Below, piece after piece: positions 44,852 through 52,588 of a stretch of 64,000 nt of DNA. Location of the stretch: NCBI RefSeq assembly GCF_019968905.1, contig NZ_CP079946.1, positions 1,550,001 to 1,614,000 of the forward strand. Direction: 5' to 3'. The first letter of the stretch is position 1. Each line of letters begins with the position of its first letter. Under the pieces are notes generated by a model. It worked only from the letters and a program-made list of their open reading frames with translations. It was not told the origin of the DNA and searched no databases. This stretch comes from Corallococcus sp. EGB (GTDB lineage: Bacteria; Myxococcota; Myxococcia; Myxococcales; Myxococcaceae). Made by a program: the position numbers and the translations under genes.

Positions 44852-45373
44852 ATGAAGGGCGACATGCAACCTCCCACGGGTCAGCCACCACCAGGCAAGC
44901 GTTGGCACACGCGTGAGGACAGCGGCATCCGCCTGGATGCGGCGTTGCGCTGGTGGCACGACGACGAGCCCATCGAGCATCCGAAAATCATCGAGCTCTT
45001 CAACGCCTCGCTGGTCCTGGACGAGGACGGGCGCTACCAACTGCGCATCGCTCCGGACTGGTGCTACGTCCAGGTAGAGGACGCGGCCTACGAGGTCCGC
45101 ACCGTGGACGTCACCCCGGACGAACGTGTGTCCCTGCGCCTGAGCGACCGGACCGCCGAAGCCCTGGACCTGAAGTCGCTCCAGCTCACGCCGGACGGAG
45201 TCCTCACGTGCCGCGTGAAGCAGGGCAGGGCGAAGGCCCGCTTCTCCCGCGATGCGCAGTACCAGTTCGGTGAGCTGCTGGAGGAGGGCCCCGGAGGGCA
45301 CCTGGTTTTGCGCGCGGGCCAAAGCCAATGGGAACTCCCTCTCTCGCTGGATGCGCTCCAGGCCGCGACCTAG
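44852..45373 (+). CDS. DUF1285-like protein
   Basis: 173 residues, soluble. The segment [20 protein letters not shown], followed by a stretch through [22 protein letters not shown], fits the DUF1285 family, small proteins of unknown function in proteobacteria (the typical pattern is a Trp-x-(H/Y)-x-G/D-x-PI-x-(H/R)-P-x(2)-(I/V)-x-LF start). The first half is a small domain and the second half (about 90-173) is beta-rich. A second ATG four codons in, at 44864, has GAAGG upstream and may be the real start. The stop shares a CTAG with the recA stop on the other strand. Confidence 0.78.
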   Translation: MKGDMQPPTGQPPPGKRWHTREDSGIRLDAALRWWHDDEPIEHPKIIELFNASLVLDEDGRYQLRIAPDWCYVQVEDAAYEVRTVDVTPDERVSLRLSDRTAEALDLKSLQLTPDGVLTCRVKQGRAKARFSRDAQYQFGELLEEGPGGHLVLRAGQSQWELPLSLDALQAAT

Positions 45374-46395
45374 GCGGCCTCGGCCGACGAGGGCTGCGCG
45401 GACGGTGAGGGGGCGCCCACCAGGTCGCGGGCAAGCGCCTCCAGGACGTCCGGGTGCTCACGCAGCCATTCGCACGCCCGCTCACGGCCCTGGCCGATGC
45501 GCTCACCCCGCAGGCTGAAGTGGCTGCCCGACTTCTCCACCATGCCCGCGCTTACGGCCAGGTCGAGCACCTCGGCGGCGCGGTGGATGCCCGTCCCATA
45601 GAGCACGTCGAACTCCGCCTCCTGGAATGGGGGCGCCAGCTTGTTCTTCACCACCTTCACGCGCGCCCGTGAGCCCACCACCGAGTCGCCCTCCTTGAGG
45701 TTGCCCGTGCGGCGGATCTCCATCCGCACCGACGCGTAGAACTTCAGCGCGTTGCCGCCCGTCGTCGTCTCCGGGTTGCCGAACATCACGCCAATCTTCA
45801 TGCGGACCTGGTTGATGAAGATGATGCAGGTGCCGGAGCGGCTCACGGCGCCCGTGAGCTTCCGCAGCGCCTGGCTCATCAGCCGGGCCTGGACACCCAT
45901 GTGCGCGTCTCCCATCTCTCCTTCAATCTCCGCGCGGGGGACCAGCGCCGCCACCGAGTCCACCACGATGAGGTCCACGGCGCCCGAGCGCACGAGCTGC
46001 TCGGTGATTTCAAGCGCCTGCTCCCCGGTGTCCGGCTGAGCCACGAGCAGTTCCTCCGTCCGCACCCCCAGCTTGCGTGCGTAGGACAGGTCCAGGGCGT
46101 GCTCCGCGTCGATGAAGGCCGCGACGCCTCCCACGGACTGCACCTGCGCAATCGCATGCAAGGTGAGCGTCGTCTTGCCGGAGGACTCATTGCCGAACAG
46201 CTCCACCACACGCCCTCGCGGATAGCCCCCCACGCCCAGGGCCCGGTCCAACCCCACCGAGCCCGAGGGGATGACCGCCACCTTCTGCTCCGGTGCGTCC
46301 GCGCCGAGCGTCATCACCGCGCCCCGGCCGAACTGTTTCTCGATGGACGCCACCGCTGCCGCCACTGCCTTCAGCTTCTCCGTCAGCCTGCTCAT
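45370..46395 (-). CDS. recA: RecA recombinase
   Basis: 341 residues. Walker A reads GNESSGKTT (68-76) where most RecA proteins have GPESSGKTT. Walker B ([10 protein letters not shown]), loop L1 ([20 protein letters not shown]) and loop L2 ([18 protein letters not shown]) are intact, so strand exchange should work. The C-terminal tail ([17 protein letters not shown]) is short and lacks the acidic end of E. coli RecA. M. xanthus is known to have two recA genes; the short length fits the shorter paralogue, recA1, as I recall. GGGAGG about 9 nt before ATG 46395 decides the start over an upstream ATG. I saw no LexA box. Confidence 0.96.
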   Translation of the reverse strand: MSRLTEKLKAVAAAVASIEKQFGRGAVMTLGADAPEQKVAVIPSGSVGLDRALGVGGYPRGRVVELFGNESSGKTTLTLHAIAQVQSVGGVAAFIDAEHALDLSYARKLGVRTEELLVAQPDTGEQALEITEQLVRSGAVDLIVVDSVAALVPRAEIEGEMGDAHMGVQARLMSQALRKLTGAVSRSGTCIIFINQVRMKIGVMFGNPETTTGGNALKFYASVRMEIRRTGNLKEGDSVVGSRARVKVVKNKLAPPFQEAEFDVLYGTGIHRAAEVLDLAVSAGMVEKSGSHFSLRGERIGQGRERACEWLREHPDVLEALARDLVGAPSPSAQPSSAEAA

Positions 46396-46624
46396 CTCGT
46401 CTGCCTCCCTCGCCGCCCTGCGGGCTGGATGCCTCGGCGGTGGGCAGAGCAACGCTCATGCCGCGCGGGCGCCCAGCGAGGCGGGCCTGCAAGGGCGTCC
46501 AGGTTGGTCCACTCCGTCCGGATTGGCGGAGCGGCATGGCTGTCTCCCGGGTGCTGAGAAGGCAAAGGTGGGAGCACCTCCGCATAAGCAGACTCAAGAG
46601 GCCGTGACAGACCTGCTTGAGGGG

Positions 46625-48058
46625 ATGAAAGGCTTTGCGTTGAACCTCGAGCGCGTCGACGTGACCTCTCCTCACGTGAACAAGACCCGTGAGAACCTTC
46701 CCCATGTGGTCATCCTGGGAGGCGGCTTCGGCGGCCTCTACGCGGCCCGGCACCTGCGAAAGGCAGGGGTCCGCGTCACGATGGTGGACCGTCATAACCA
46801 CCACCTCTTCCAGCCTCTGCTGTACCAGGTGGCCACGGCGACGCTCAGCCCCAGCGACATCGCCTCGCCGCTGCGCGCGATGCTCGGTCGCGATCATGTC
46901 CAGGTGCTGCTCGCGGAAGTGACCGGCGTGGACACCGCGCGCAAGCGCGTCCTCCTGGCGGACAGCGAGCTGGCGTACGACTTCCTCATCGTCGCCACCG
47001 GAGCGACGCACTCGTACTTTGGCAATGACGGCTGGTCGCGGCACTCGATGGGATTGAAGACCGTCGAGGATGCCCTGGAGATCCGCCGTCGCGTGCTGCT
47101 CGCCTTCGAACAGGCTGAGCGCGAGCCGGACCCCGAGCGCCGCCGCGCGCTGCTCACCTTCGCCATCATTGGCGCGGGCCCCACCGGCGTGGAGCTGGCG
47201 GGGGCCCTGGCGGAGATCAGCCGCAATTCATTGTCGGGTGATTTCCAGAACATCGACCCCCGGGATGCGCGCGTCATCCTCATCGAGGGGATGGACCGTG
47301 TGCTCCCCACCTATCCCGAGCATCTCTCGGGCGAGGCCCGCCGGGTCTTGGAGAAGCTCGGCGTCGAGGTGCGCACGGGCACCCGCGTCACGAAAATCGA
47401 CGACGAGGGCGTGGACATGGGCCCCGAACACCTGTCGGCCCGTACGGTGCTCTGGGCCGCGGGGGTGGAGGCCTCGCCCGTGGCCCGCTCGCTCGGCGTG
47501 GAACTGGACCGGGCGGGCCGCGTCCCGGTGACGCCCGAGCTCACCGTGCCCGGACATCCCGACATCTTCGTGGTGGGGGACCTGGCCCTCGTGAAACAGG
47601 AGGACGGAAGCGCGGTGCCGGGAGTCGCGCCCGCGGCGATGCAGGAGGGGAAGCACGCGGTGCTCAACCTCCGCCGACAGCTCGCGGGTCAGCCCATGCA
47701 GCCCTTCCGTTATTGGGACCGGGGCACCTACGCGGTCATCGGCAGGGGCCATGCCGTGGGTGTGGCCTTCCGTCGCGTGAAGCAGTCCGGCTTCACGGCG
47801 TGGCTGGCCTGGCTCTTCATCCACATCACCTTTCTCATCGGATTCAGAAGCAAGCTGGCCGTGCTGCTCAACTGGGCGTACGCGTACCTGACCTTCGGCA
47901 GGTCCGCGCGCATCATCACCGGCCCCGCGCCCCTGTTGGAGGAGCGGGGCGTGCAGCCACTGCTCGCGAGTGGAAGGTCAGCCGATATCGCCGGTCGGGA
48001 GCCCGAGGCTCCCGCCGTACTCGGGGGGCTGGTGCCTGAGAGGAGCGGGCCGGGGTGA
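46625..48058 (+). CDS. ndh: Type II NADH dehydrogenase-like flavoprotein
   Basis: 477 residues. A first dinucleotide fold ([12 protein letters not shown], about 31-42) binds FAD and a second (IIGAGPTGVELAG, about 180) binds NAD(P)H. VVGDLA near residue 320 is the FAD-binding block of the family. The C-terminal part is amphipathic to hydrophobic (WLAWLFIHITFLIGF, LAVLLNWAYAYLTF), fitting membrane association. It passes electrons from NADH to quinone without pumping protons. Start uncertain: ATG 46625 follows GAGGGG closely, and GTGs at 46604, 46661 and 46676 are in frame. Its last 27 codons overlap the convergent comM gene. Confidence 0.93.
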   Translation: MKGFALNLERVDVTSPHVNKTRENLPHVVILGGGFGGLYAARHLRKAGVRVTMVDRHNHHLFQPLLYQVATATLSPSDIASPLRAMLGRDHVQVLLAEVTGVDTARKRVLLADSELAYDFLIVATGATHSYFGNDGWSRHSMGLKTVEDALEIRRRVLLAFEQAEREPDPERRRALLTFAIIGAGPTGVELAGALAEISRNSLSGDFQNIDPRDARVILIEGMDRVLPTYPEHLSGEARRVLEKLGVEVRTGTRVTKIDDEGVDMGPEHLSARTVLWAAGVEASPVARSLGVELDRAGRVPVTPELTVPGHPDIFVVGDLALVKQEDGSAVPGVAPAAMQEGKHAVLNLRRQLAGQPMQPFRYWDRGTYAVIGRGHAVGVAFRRVKQSGFTAWLAWLFIHITFLIGFRSKLAVLLNWAYAYLTFGRSARIITGPAPLLEERGVQPLLASGRSADIAGREPEAPAVLGGLVPERSGPG

Positions 48059-49618
48059 ATCATGCGCCGCTCCCCGGGTATTGAAGTAGAGCCAGCCCCG
48101 GCGGTCCAGCATCCGGCAATCGACGGCGAGCCTCATGTCCACATCCTCGATACGTCCATGCCCCTCCAGGTCCGCGCGCGTCAGCGCGAGCTTGAGGATG
48201 CGGTCATGCGCCCGAGCGGAAAGGCCATGCTGAGTGACCGCGCGCTCCAGCGCCTTTTCTGCACCCGGTGACAACACGCAGTAGCGGCGTAGGAGGTGCG
48301 AAGGCATCTGGGCATTGCAGTGCACCCCTGGCAGCTCCTGGAAGCGGGCCCGCTGTCGTTCGCGCGCGGCCTCCACTCGCTGCCGGTAGTAATGGCTGGG
48401 CAGCTCCTGGGTCTTCGAAGCGAGGTCGTGGTACTCGACTGGCCGCGTCTGCACGGTGATGTCGATGCGGTCCAGCAGGGGGCCACTGATGCGCTCGTGG
48501 TAACCGAAGACGCGATGTTCGGGGCAGCCACACTTGCGCCCGGGGACGTTGAAGTAGCCGCAAGGGCAGGGGTTCATCGCCGCCACCAGCATGACCCTAC
48601 AGGGATAGGTGATGTGCTGGGTGGCTCGCGCCAGGTGGATGGCGCCTTCTTCCAGGGGCTGGCGCAGCACCTCCAGCACGTTCTTGCGGAACTCCGGCAA
48701 CTCGTCGAGGAACAGCACGCCATGGTGCGCCAGGGACAGCTCGCCTGGGCGCGCAGTGGGGCCGCCTCCCACGAGCCCGGCATCAGACAGCGTGTGGTGG
48801 GGCGCCCGGAACGGACGCTCACGCATCAATGCCTGCTCGTCTCCCAGCAGCCCCAGGATGGAGTAGACCTTCGTGACCTCCAGCGCTTCGTCGAAGGTCA
48901 TCTCGGGCAGGATGCCTGGCAGCCGCCGCGCCAGCATCGTCTTGCCCGACCCTGGAGGGCCGGCCATCAGGATGTTGTGTCCGCCAGCCGCCGCGAGCTC
49001 CAGCGCCAGCTTCAGCTCCGGCTGCCCCCGTACGTCGGCCATGTCCGCGGACTCCGTGCGAGTCCTGCCCACGGAGGTTCCCGTGCGCGTCAGCGGCGCC
49101 AGCGGGGCCGTGCCGGTGAGGTGCCCCACGGCCTCTTTCAGGTGGGCCACGGGCAGCACATCGAGTCCTTCCACCAGTGCGGCCTCGGCTGCGTTGGCGG
49201 CGGGCACCATGACCCCCTGGAAGCCGCCATTCCTCGCCGCCACGGCCAGCGGGAGCACCCCTTTGATGGGCTTGATGGAGCCGTCCAGCGACAGCTCACC
49301 GCCAAAGAGGTAGCGCTCCAGCGGCTCTTCCTCCATCAACCGCGCCGCAGCCAGGACCCCCAGCGCGATGGGCAGCTCGAACGCCGCCCCTTCCTTGCGG
49401 ATGTCCGCGGGCGCCAGGTTGACCGTGATCCGCTTCTGCGGAAGGTCGAAGCCCGCGTTCTTCAGCGCGGAGACCACCCGGACCTTCGATTCCCGGGCTG
49501 CTCCCTCCGGCAGCCCCACGACGTTGAAGTAGGGCAGTCCGAGGGCCATGTCGACCTCGCACTCCACCACTACCGCGTCGATGCCCATCAATGCCCCCGA
49601 CCGCACCCTCGCCAGCAT
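47978..49618 (-). CDS. comM: YifB/ComM-family Mg-chelatase-like ATPase
   Basis: 546 residues. An N-terminal Lon-like fold (MLARVRSGALMGIDAVVVECEV) is followed by an AAA+ domain: Walker A GPPGSGKT (about 219-226), LFLDELPEF and a C-terminal Mg-chelatase part. NPCPCGYF and CGCPEH are conserved Cys motifs of the family. ComM is a helicase that promotes branch migration during natural transformation; YifB members are widespread even without competence. GGGGGAG before ATG 49618 decides the start. The C-terminus runs about 30 residues past the normal family end and overlaps the ndh 3' end by 81 bp. Confidence 0.94.
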   Translation of the reverse strand: MLARVRSGALMGIDAVVVECEVDMALGLPYFNVVGLPEGAARESKVRVVSALKNAGFDLPQKRITVNLAPADIRKEGAAFELPIALGVLAAARLMEEEPLERYLFGGELSLDGSIKPIKGVLPLAVAARNGGFQGVMVPAANAAEAALVEGLDVLPVAHLKEAVGHLTGTAPLAPLTRTGTSVGRTRTESADMADVRGQPELKLALELAAAGGHNILMAGPPGSGKTMLARRLPGILPEMTFDEALEVTKVYSILGLLGDEQALMRERPFRAPHHTLSDAGLVGGGPTARPGELSLAHHGVLFLDELPEFRKNVLEVLRQPLEEGAIHLARATQHITYPCRVMLVAAMNPCPCGYFNVPGRKCGCPEHRVFGYHERISGPLLDRIDITVQTRPVEYHDLASKTQELPSHYYRQRVEAARERQRARFQELPGVHCNAQMPSHLLRRYCVLSPGAEKALERAVTQHGLSARAHDRILKLALTRADLEGHGRIEDVDMRLAVDCRMLDRRGWLYFNTRGAAHDSPRPAPLRHQPPEYGGSLGLPTGDIG

Positions 49619-49748
49619 CGTCTCCCCCTTCCAGCCCGTATGGGAGAGGGTGAGAGCAATGCCCGTACCGGCGCCCTGTCCCCACGGCCGGCCGGCCACG
49701 GCCATCCCGCGTGGCAGACGCCGGGTCCCAGGAGAAGACACGGGGGCT

Positions 49749-49789
49749 GAAAAACGAAGAAGCCCGCTGGCGTCGGAACGCCAGCGGGC
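49749..49789 (-). terminator. Intrinsic terminator of the tonB-exb operon
   Basis: A perfect 12-bp stem, GCCCGCTGGCGT with ACGCCAGCGGGC, and a 4-nt loop lie 45 bp after the last exbD stop. On the minus strand the stem is followed by a T-rich stretch (TTCTTCGTTTTT). This is the most canonical Rho-independent terminator in the window. Confidence 0.9.
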
Positions 49790-49833
49790 CTCGGATGCAA
49801 TCGGTGACGGCGTGTTCGCGCGTCAGCCGTGGA

Positions 49834-50343
49834 TCAGGGCGTCGGAGCAGGGGCGGGCGGCGCACCATCCGGCGTGGTCTGCGTGCCCTGGATGACCGCG
49901 TTCTGGGGAAGCTCGGTGGCCATGCCCAGGATCTTCGCTCCCGCGGCGCGGGCGCCGTCGAGCGCCACCACGAGCTTTCCGTAGTTCGCCGCGTCATCCG
50001 CCATGAAGAAGACGACCTTCTCGTCCGGCTTCTTGGCGTTCAGCATGCGCTTGAGGCGGGCGACATACTCGGACGCGGGGATCTGCTCCGTGTTGATGGA
50101 GTAGGCGCCGGCCTTGTCCACCTGCACGACGATCTGCTGATCATCCGGCTCCGGCGGCGGCTGGTTCTCCTCCACCTCCGTCTCCGGAACGCGGACGAGG
50201 ATGTCCTTCTCCAGGAGGGGCGTCACCACCATGAAGATGATGAGGAGCACCAGCACCACGTCCACCAGGGGCGTGACGTTGATCTCCGAGTTCGGCGCGG
50301 ACGCGGGCTTGACCCACTGACGCTGCTTGTGTCCTCGGGACAT
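49834..50343 (-). CDS. exbD: ExbD/TolR-family proton-channel subunit, second copy
   Basis: 169 residues. A short cytoplasmic N-terminus leads to SEINVTPLVDVVLVLLIIFMVV, the single membrane helix of the family with the essential Asp (LVDVVLVLL). The periplasmic domain follows (about 50-150), then an Ala/Pro-rich tail (PDGAPPAPAPTP) that family members normally lack. It works with an ExbB-type partner to use the proton gradient for TonB. Its ATG overlaps the upstream exbD stop by 1 nt (TAATG), so translation is coupled. It is the last gene of a four-gene operon. Confidence 0.93.
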   Translation of the reverse strand: MSRGHKQRQWVKPASAPNSEINVTPLVDVVLVLLIIFMVVTPLLEKDILVRVPETEVEENQPPPEPDDQQIVVQVDKAGAYSINTEQIPASEYVARLKRMLNAKKPDEKVVFFMADDAANYGKLVVALDGARAAGAKILGMATELPQNAVIQGTQTTPDGAPPAPAPTP

Positions 50344-50753
50344 TACTTCTTCTCCTCCACGCCCAGGGCGATCTGCTTCGCCTTCGCCTTGCGGGCCGTG
50401 TCCAACACCTTGCGCACGTCGCCCACGTTCAGGGCGTTGTCGCCCTTCAGGAGGATCTTCTTGCCCGGATCCTTCACCAGCTCCGCGGCGATCTTCTCCT
50501 GGAGCCCCTTCTCGTCGACCTCATCATTCTCCACGAACATCTTCTTGTCCGGGGTGATGGAGAGGATCAGCGGGTCGGCTTCCTTGCCTTCCTTTTCGAT
50601 CTCCGTGGCCTTGGGCAGCTCCACGGACTTGCCGCGCTGGAGCATGGGCGTCACGACCATGAAGATGATGAGGAGCACCAACACCACGTCCACCAGGGGC
50701 GTGACGTTGATCTCACTCTTGACGCCCCCTTTGGGGCCTGCTGACATTCCCAT
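50343..50753 (-). CDS. exbD: ExbD/TolR-family proton-channel subunit, first copy
   Basis: 136 residues, the usual family length. KSEINVTPLVDVVLVLLIIFMVVTPML is the membrane helix with the conserved Asp. The periplasmic part contains PLILSITPDKKMFVENDEV and GDNALNVGDVRKVLDTA. It differs clearly from the second copy outside the helix, so the two are old paralogues that may form a mixed ExbD pair. Start uncertain: ATG 50753 or ATG 50747; a longer in-frame start lacks homology. It overlaps the next exbD by 1 nt. Confidence 0.93.
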   Translation of the reverse strand: MGMSAGPKGGVKSEINVTPLVDVVLVLLIIFMVVTPMLQRGKSVELPKATEIEKEGKEADPLILSITPDKKMFVENDEVDEKGLQEKIAAELVKDPGKKILLKGDNALNVGDVRKVLDTARKAKAKQIALGVEEKK

Positions 50754-50854
50754 GCGTGCACCTGTATCCGGGAAGGGACGCCCACCCCGGGGCAGCACGG
50801 CTTCTCAGCCGGACCGCCCACATGGGTGGGGTGTCTCAGGGGTGGAGCTTCGGA

Positions 50855-51532
50855 CTAGGCCGCGTGCGACGAACCGCCGCCCACGTGCCGCGCCACCACG
50901 TCCAGGAACTCGTTGGAGGACTCGGAGATGTCCACGGAACGGGCATCCACCCAGCCCTGCAGGAAGTTGTAGGCCATCACGGCGGGGATGGCCACCAGGA
51001 GGCCGAACGCCGTGGTGATGAGCGCCTCGGAGATACCGGCGGAGATGGTCGCCAGACCGCCGGAGCCCGCGGCCGCCATGAGCTGGAAGGCGTTCACGAT
51101 ACCCATCGTGGTGCCCAGCAGGCCGACGAACGGCGCCGTCGAACCGACGGTGGCCAGCAGGCCCAGGCCGCGCTTGAGGCTCTGCACCTCACGCTGCGCC
51201 TGGCGCTCCAACGCGCGCGCCACGGATTCCACCGCCAGGTCCTTGTTTCCAGGGGTGATGCGGTACGCCGTCAGGCCGGAGTTGATGACGCGGCCCAGGT
51301 GGCCCACGTCCTTGCCCAGGTTGGTGTTCGCGGCGGTCGTCAGGTCACCCTTCGCGAGGATCGCGCCCATCTTGGCGGCGAAGTTGCGGCTGTCCGAGCG
51401 GGTCTTGCGGAAGACGATGATCCGCTCCGCCATGACGACCAGCGACGCCACCGACATGATGGCAAGGGTGAAGATGATCATGCGGGCGAAGAGGCCCGTG
51501 TGATGCCAGATATCAGCAAGGGAGAATTGCAT
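50855..51532 (-). CDS. exbB: ExbB/TolQ/MotA-family proton-channel subunit
   Basis: 225 residues with three membrane helices: about 17-37 (MIIFTLAIMSVASLVVMAERI), about 125-150 and about 165-190. TVGSTAPFVGLLGTTMGIVNAFQ and ISEALITTAFGLLVAIPAV are the diagnostic ExbB/TolQ segments that line the proton path. It energises TonB together with the two ExbD proteins encoded downstream. GAGGAGG lies upstream of the ATG. A 101-bp gap separates it from the first exbD, and 75 bp separate it from tonB. Confidence 0.94.
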   Translation of the reverse strand: MQFSLADIWHHTGLFARMIIFTLAIMSVASLVVMAERIIVFRKTRSDSRNFAAKMGAILAKGDLTTAANTNLGKDVGHLGRVINSGLTAYRITPGNKDLAVESVARALERQAQREVQSLKRGLGLLATVGSTAPFVGLLGTTMGIVNAFQLMAAAGSGGLATISAGISEALITTAFGLLVAIPAVMAYNFLQGWVDARSVDISESSNEFLDVVARHVGGGSSHAA

Positions 51533-51607
51533 GGCGTTGGAGCGCTCCTCCTCACGAGCGCGGGGTTATTTTCGGCGGACTGCTCAAGCGGGACTGCCTG
51601 CTTTGGA

Positions 51608-52357
51608 TCAGCGCGGCAGCTTCAGGTTGAAGTTGAACGTGTACTGGACTTCGACCGGCCTGCCCTGGAACGTGACCGGCTTGTAGCGTGAGGCGGTGAG
51701 CACGTCCATCACGGCCTGTTCCATGTGAGGGAGCGGCTTGATGACCCGGCAGCGCTCGACCTTTCCCTCGGTCGTGATCACGCACTTCACGATCATCAGA
51801 CCCTGCACGCGCGCCTCGATGGCCTCACGCGTATAGGACACTTCGGGACCCGCGATCTTCTCAGGACGCGTCATGCCCTGGCCGAACGCCAGCACGTCCG
51901 TGCCCGTTCCACCCAGCTGACCGCCCACCACGCCGCCGATCACGCCGCCCACCACGCCACCCACCACACCGCCCGCGACGCCACCCTCCACGCCGCCCTC
52001 GACCTCGGCCTCGCTCGCTTCCTCCTTCTCGGGCTCGGGCGCGGTCTCCGTCTCTTGCGGCTTCTCCTTCGGGATCTCCTTCGGCTGCACGATCACGTCC
52101 TTGGGCTTCTTGGGCGTGACCTTCTTCTCCGTCTTCGGCTTCGACGAGGCCGGGGGAGGCGGAGGCGGAGGCGGGGGCGGGGGCGCCATCGTGGCCTTCA
52201 GCGTGACCTCGACCTCCTTCTCCTCCACGGGAGGCGGACGCGTGGAGAGATAGGCCACCAGACCCAACAGGCCGAGGTGAAGCACCGTGGAAACGCCAGC
52301 GCCCACGCCGAAGTGAGACCTGGGTCCTTGCCCGCGGTCAAGGACTGAATCGAACAT
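51608..52357 (-). CDS. tonB: TonB-family energy transducer with Gly-Val repeat
   Basis: 249 residues. One N-terminal membrane helix (about 18-38) is followed by a run of 11 prolines, a Lys/Glu/Pro-rich spacer (KKVTPKKPKDVIVQPKEIPK) and an unusual stretch of GGV units (about 119-150, EGGVAGGVVGGVVGGVIGG). The C-terminal domain has the TonB fold: VSYTREAIEARVQGLMIVK, VERCRVIKPLPHMEQAV and RYKPVTFQGRPVEVQYTF. It carries energy from ExbB/ExbD to outer-membrane receptors. GAGGAG precedes the ATG, and a TTGAAC-16-TATGGT promoter lies about 70 bp upstream. Confidence 0.95.
   Translation of the reverse strand: MFDSVLDRGQGPRSHFGVGAGVSTVLHLGLLGLVAYLSTRPPPVEEKEVEVTLKATMAPPPPPPPPPPPASSKPKTEKKVTPKKPKDVIVQPKEIPKEKPQETETAPEPEKEEASEAEVEGGVEGGVAGGVVGGVVGGVIGGVVGGQLGGTGTDVLAFGQGMTRPEKIAGPEVSYTREAIEARVQGLMIVKCVITTEGKVERCRVIKPLPHMEQAVMDVLTASRYKPVTFQGRPVEVQYTFNFNLKLPR
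51909..52005. repeat. 12-bp repeats encoding GGV in tonB
   Basis: Successive 12-bp units on the minus strand encode (E/A/V/I)GGV peptides, about seven in a row. The repeat is in frame and forms a flexible or glycine-zipper-like spacer in the periplasmic part of TonB. Confidence 0.8.
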
Positions 52358-52421
52358 GCACGTAACTCCTCTTCACCAGTGGACTACCCGTCCCCGCCAT
52401 GCCCGGATTTGAAGGGCGGCC

Positions 52422-52449
52422 ACCATACAGAAAAGGGCTCCGGGTTCAA
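52422..52449 (-). promoter_or_regulatory. tonB operon promoter
   Basis: On the minus strand TTGAAC (52449-52444), a 16-bp spacer and TATGGT (52427-52422) form a sigma-70-like promoter, leaving a leader of about 57 nt before the tonB ATG. Confidence 0.55.
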
Positions 52450-52517
52450 GCAACCGTGTCTGGTGCCGCTGCCGTGATCGCGCAATGCCGCACTGGTCAC
52501 CAAAAAGCAACGGTCTA

Positions 52518-52545
52518 TTGACAACTGCTTGACCTCGGCTATTTT
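52518..52545 (+). promoter_or_regulatory. oar promoter, near consensus
   Basis: TTGACA (52518-52523), a 16-bp spacer and TATTTT (52540-52545) give a strong sigma-70-type promoter. Transcription would start near 52552, giving a leader of about 37 nt with a GGAGGGG ribosome site before the ATG at 52589. Confidence 0.7.
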
Positions 52546-52588
52546 CCCGAGTCATTTTCGGTTGCAGCCCACCTTGGAGGGGTTTGGT

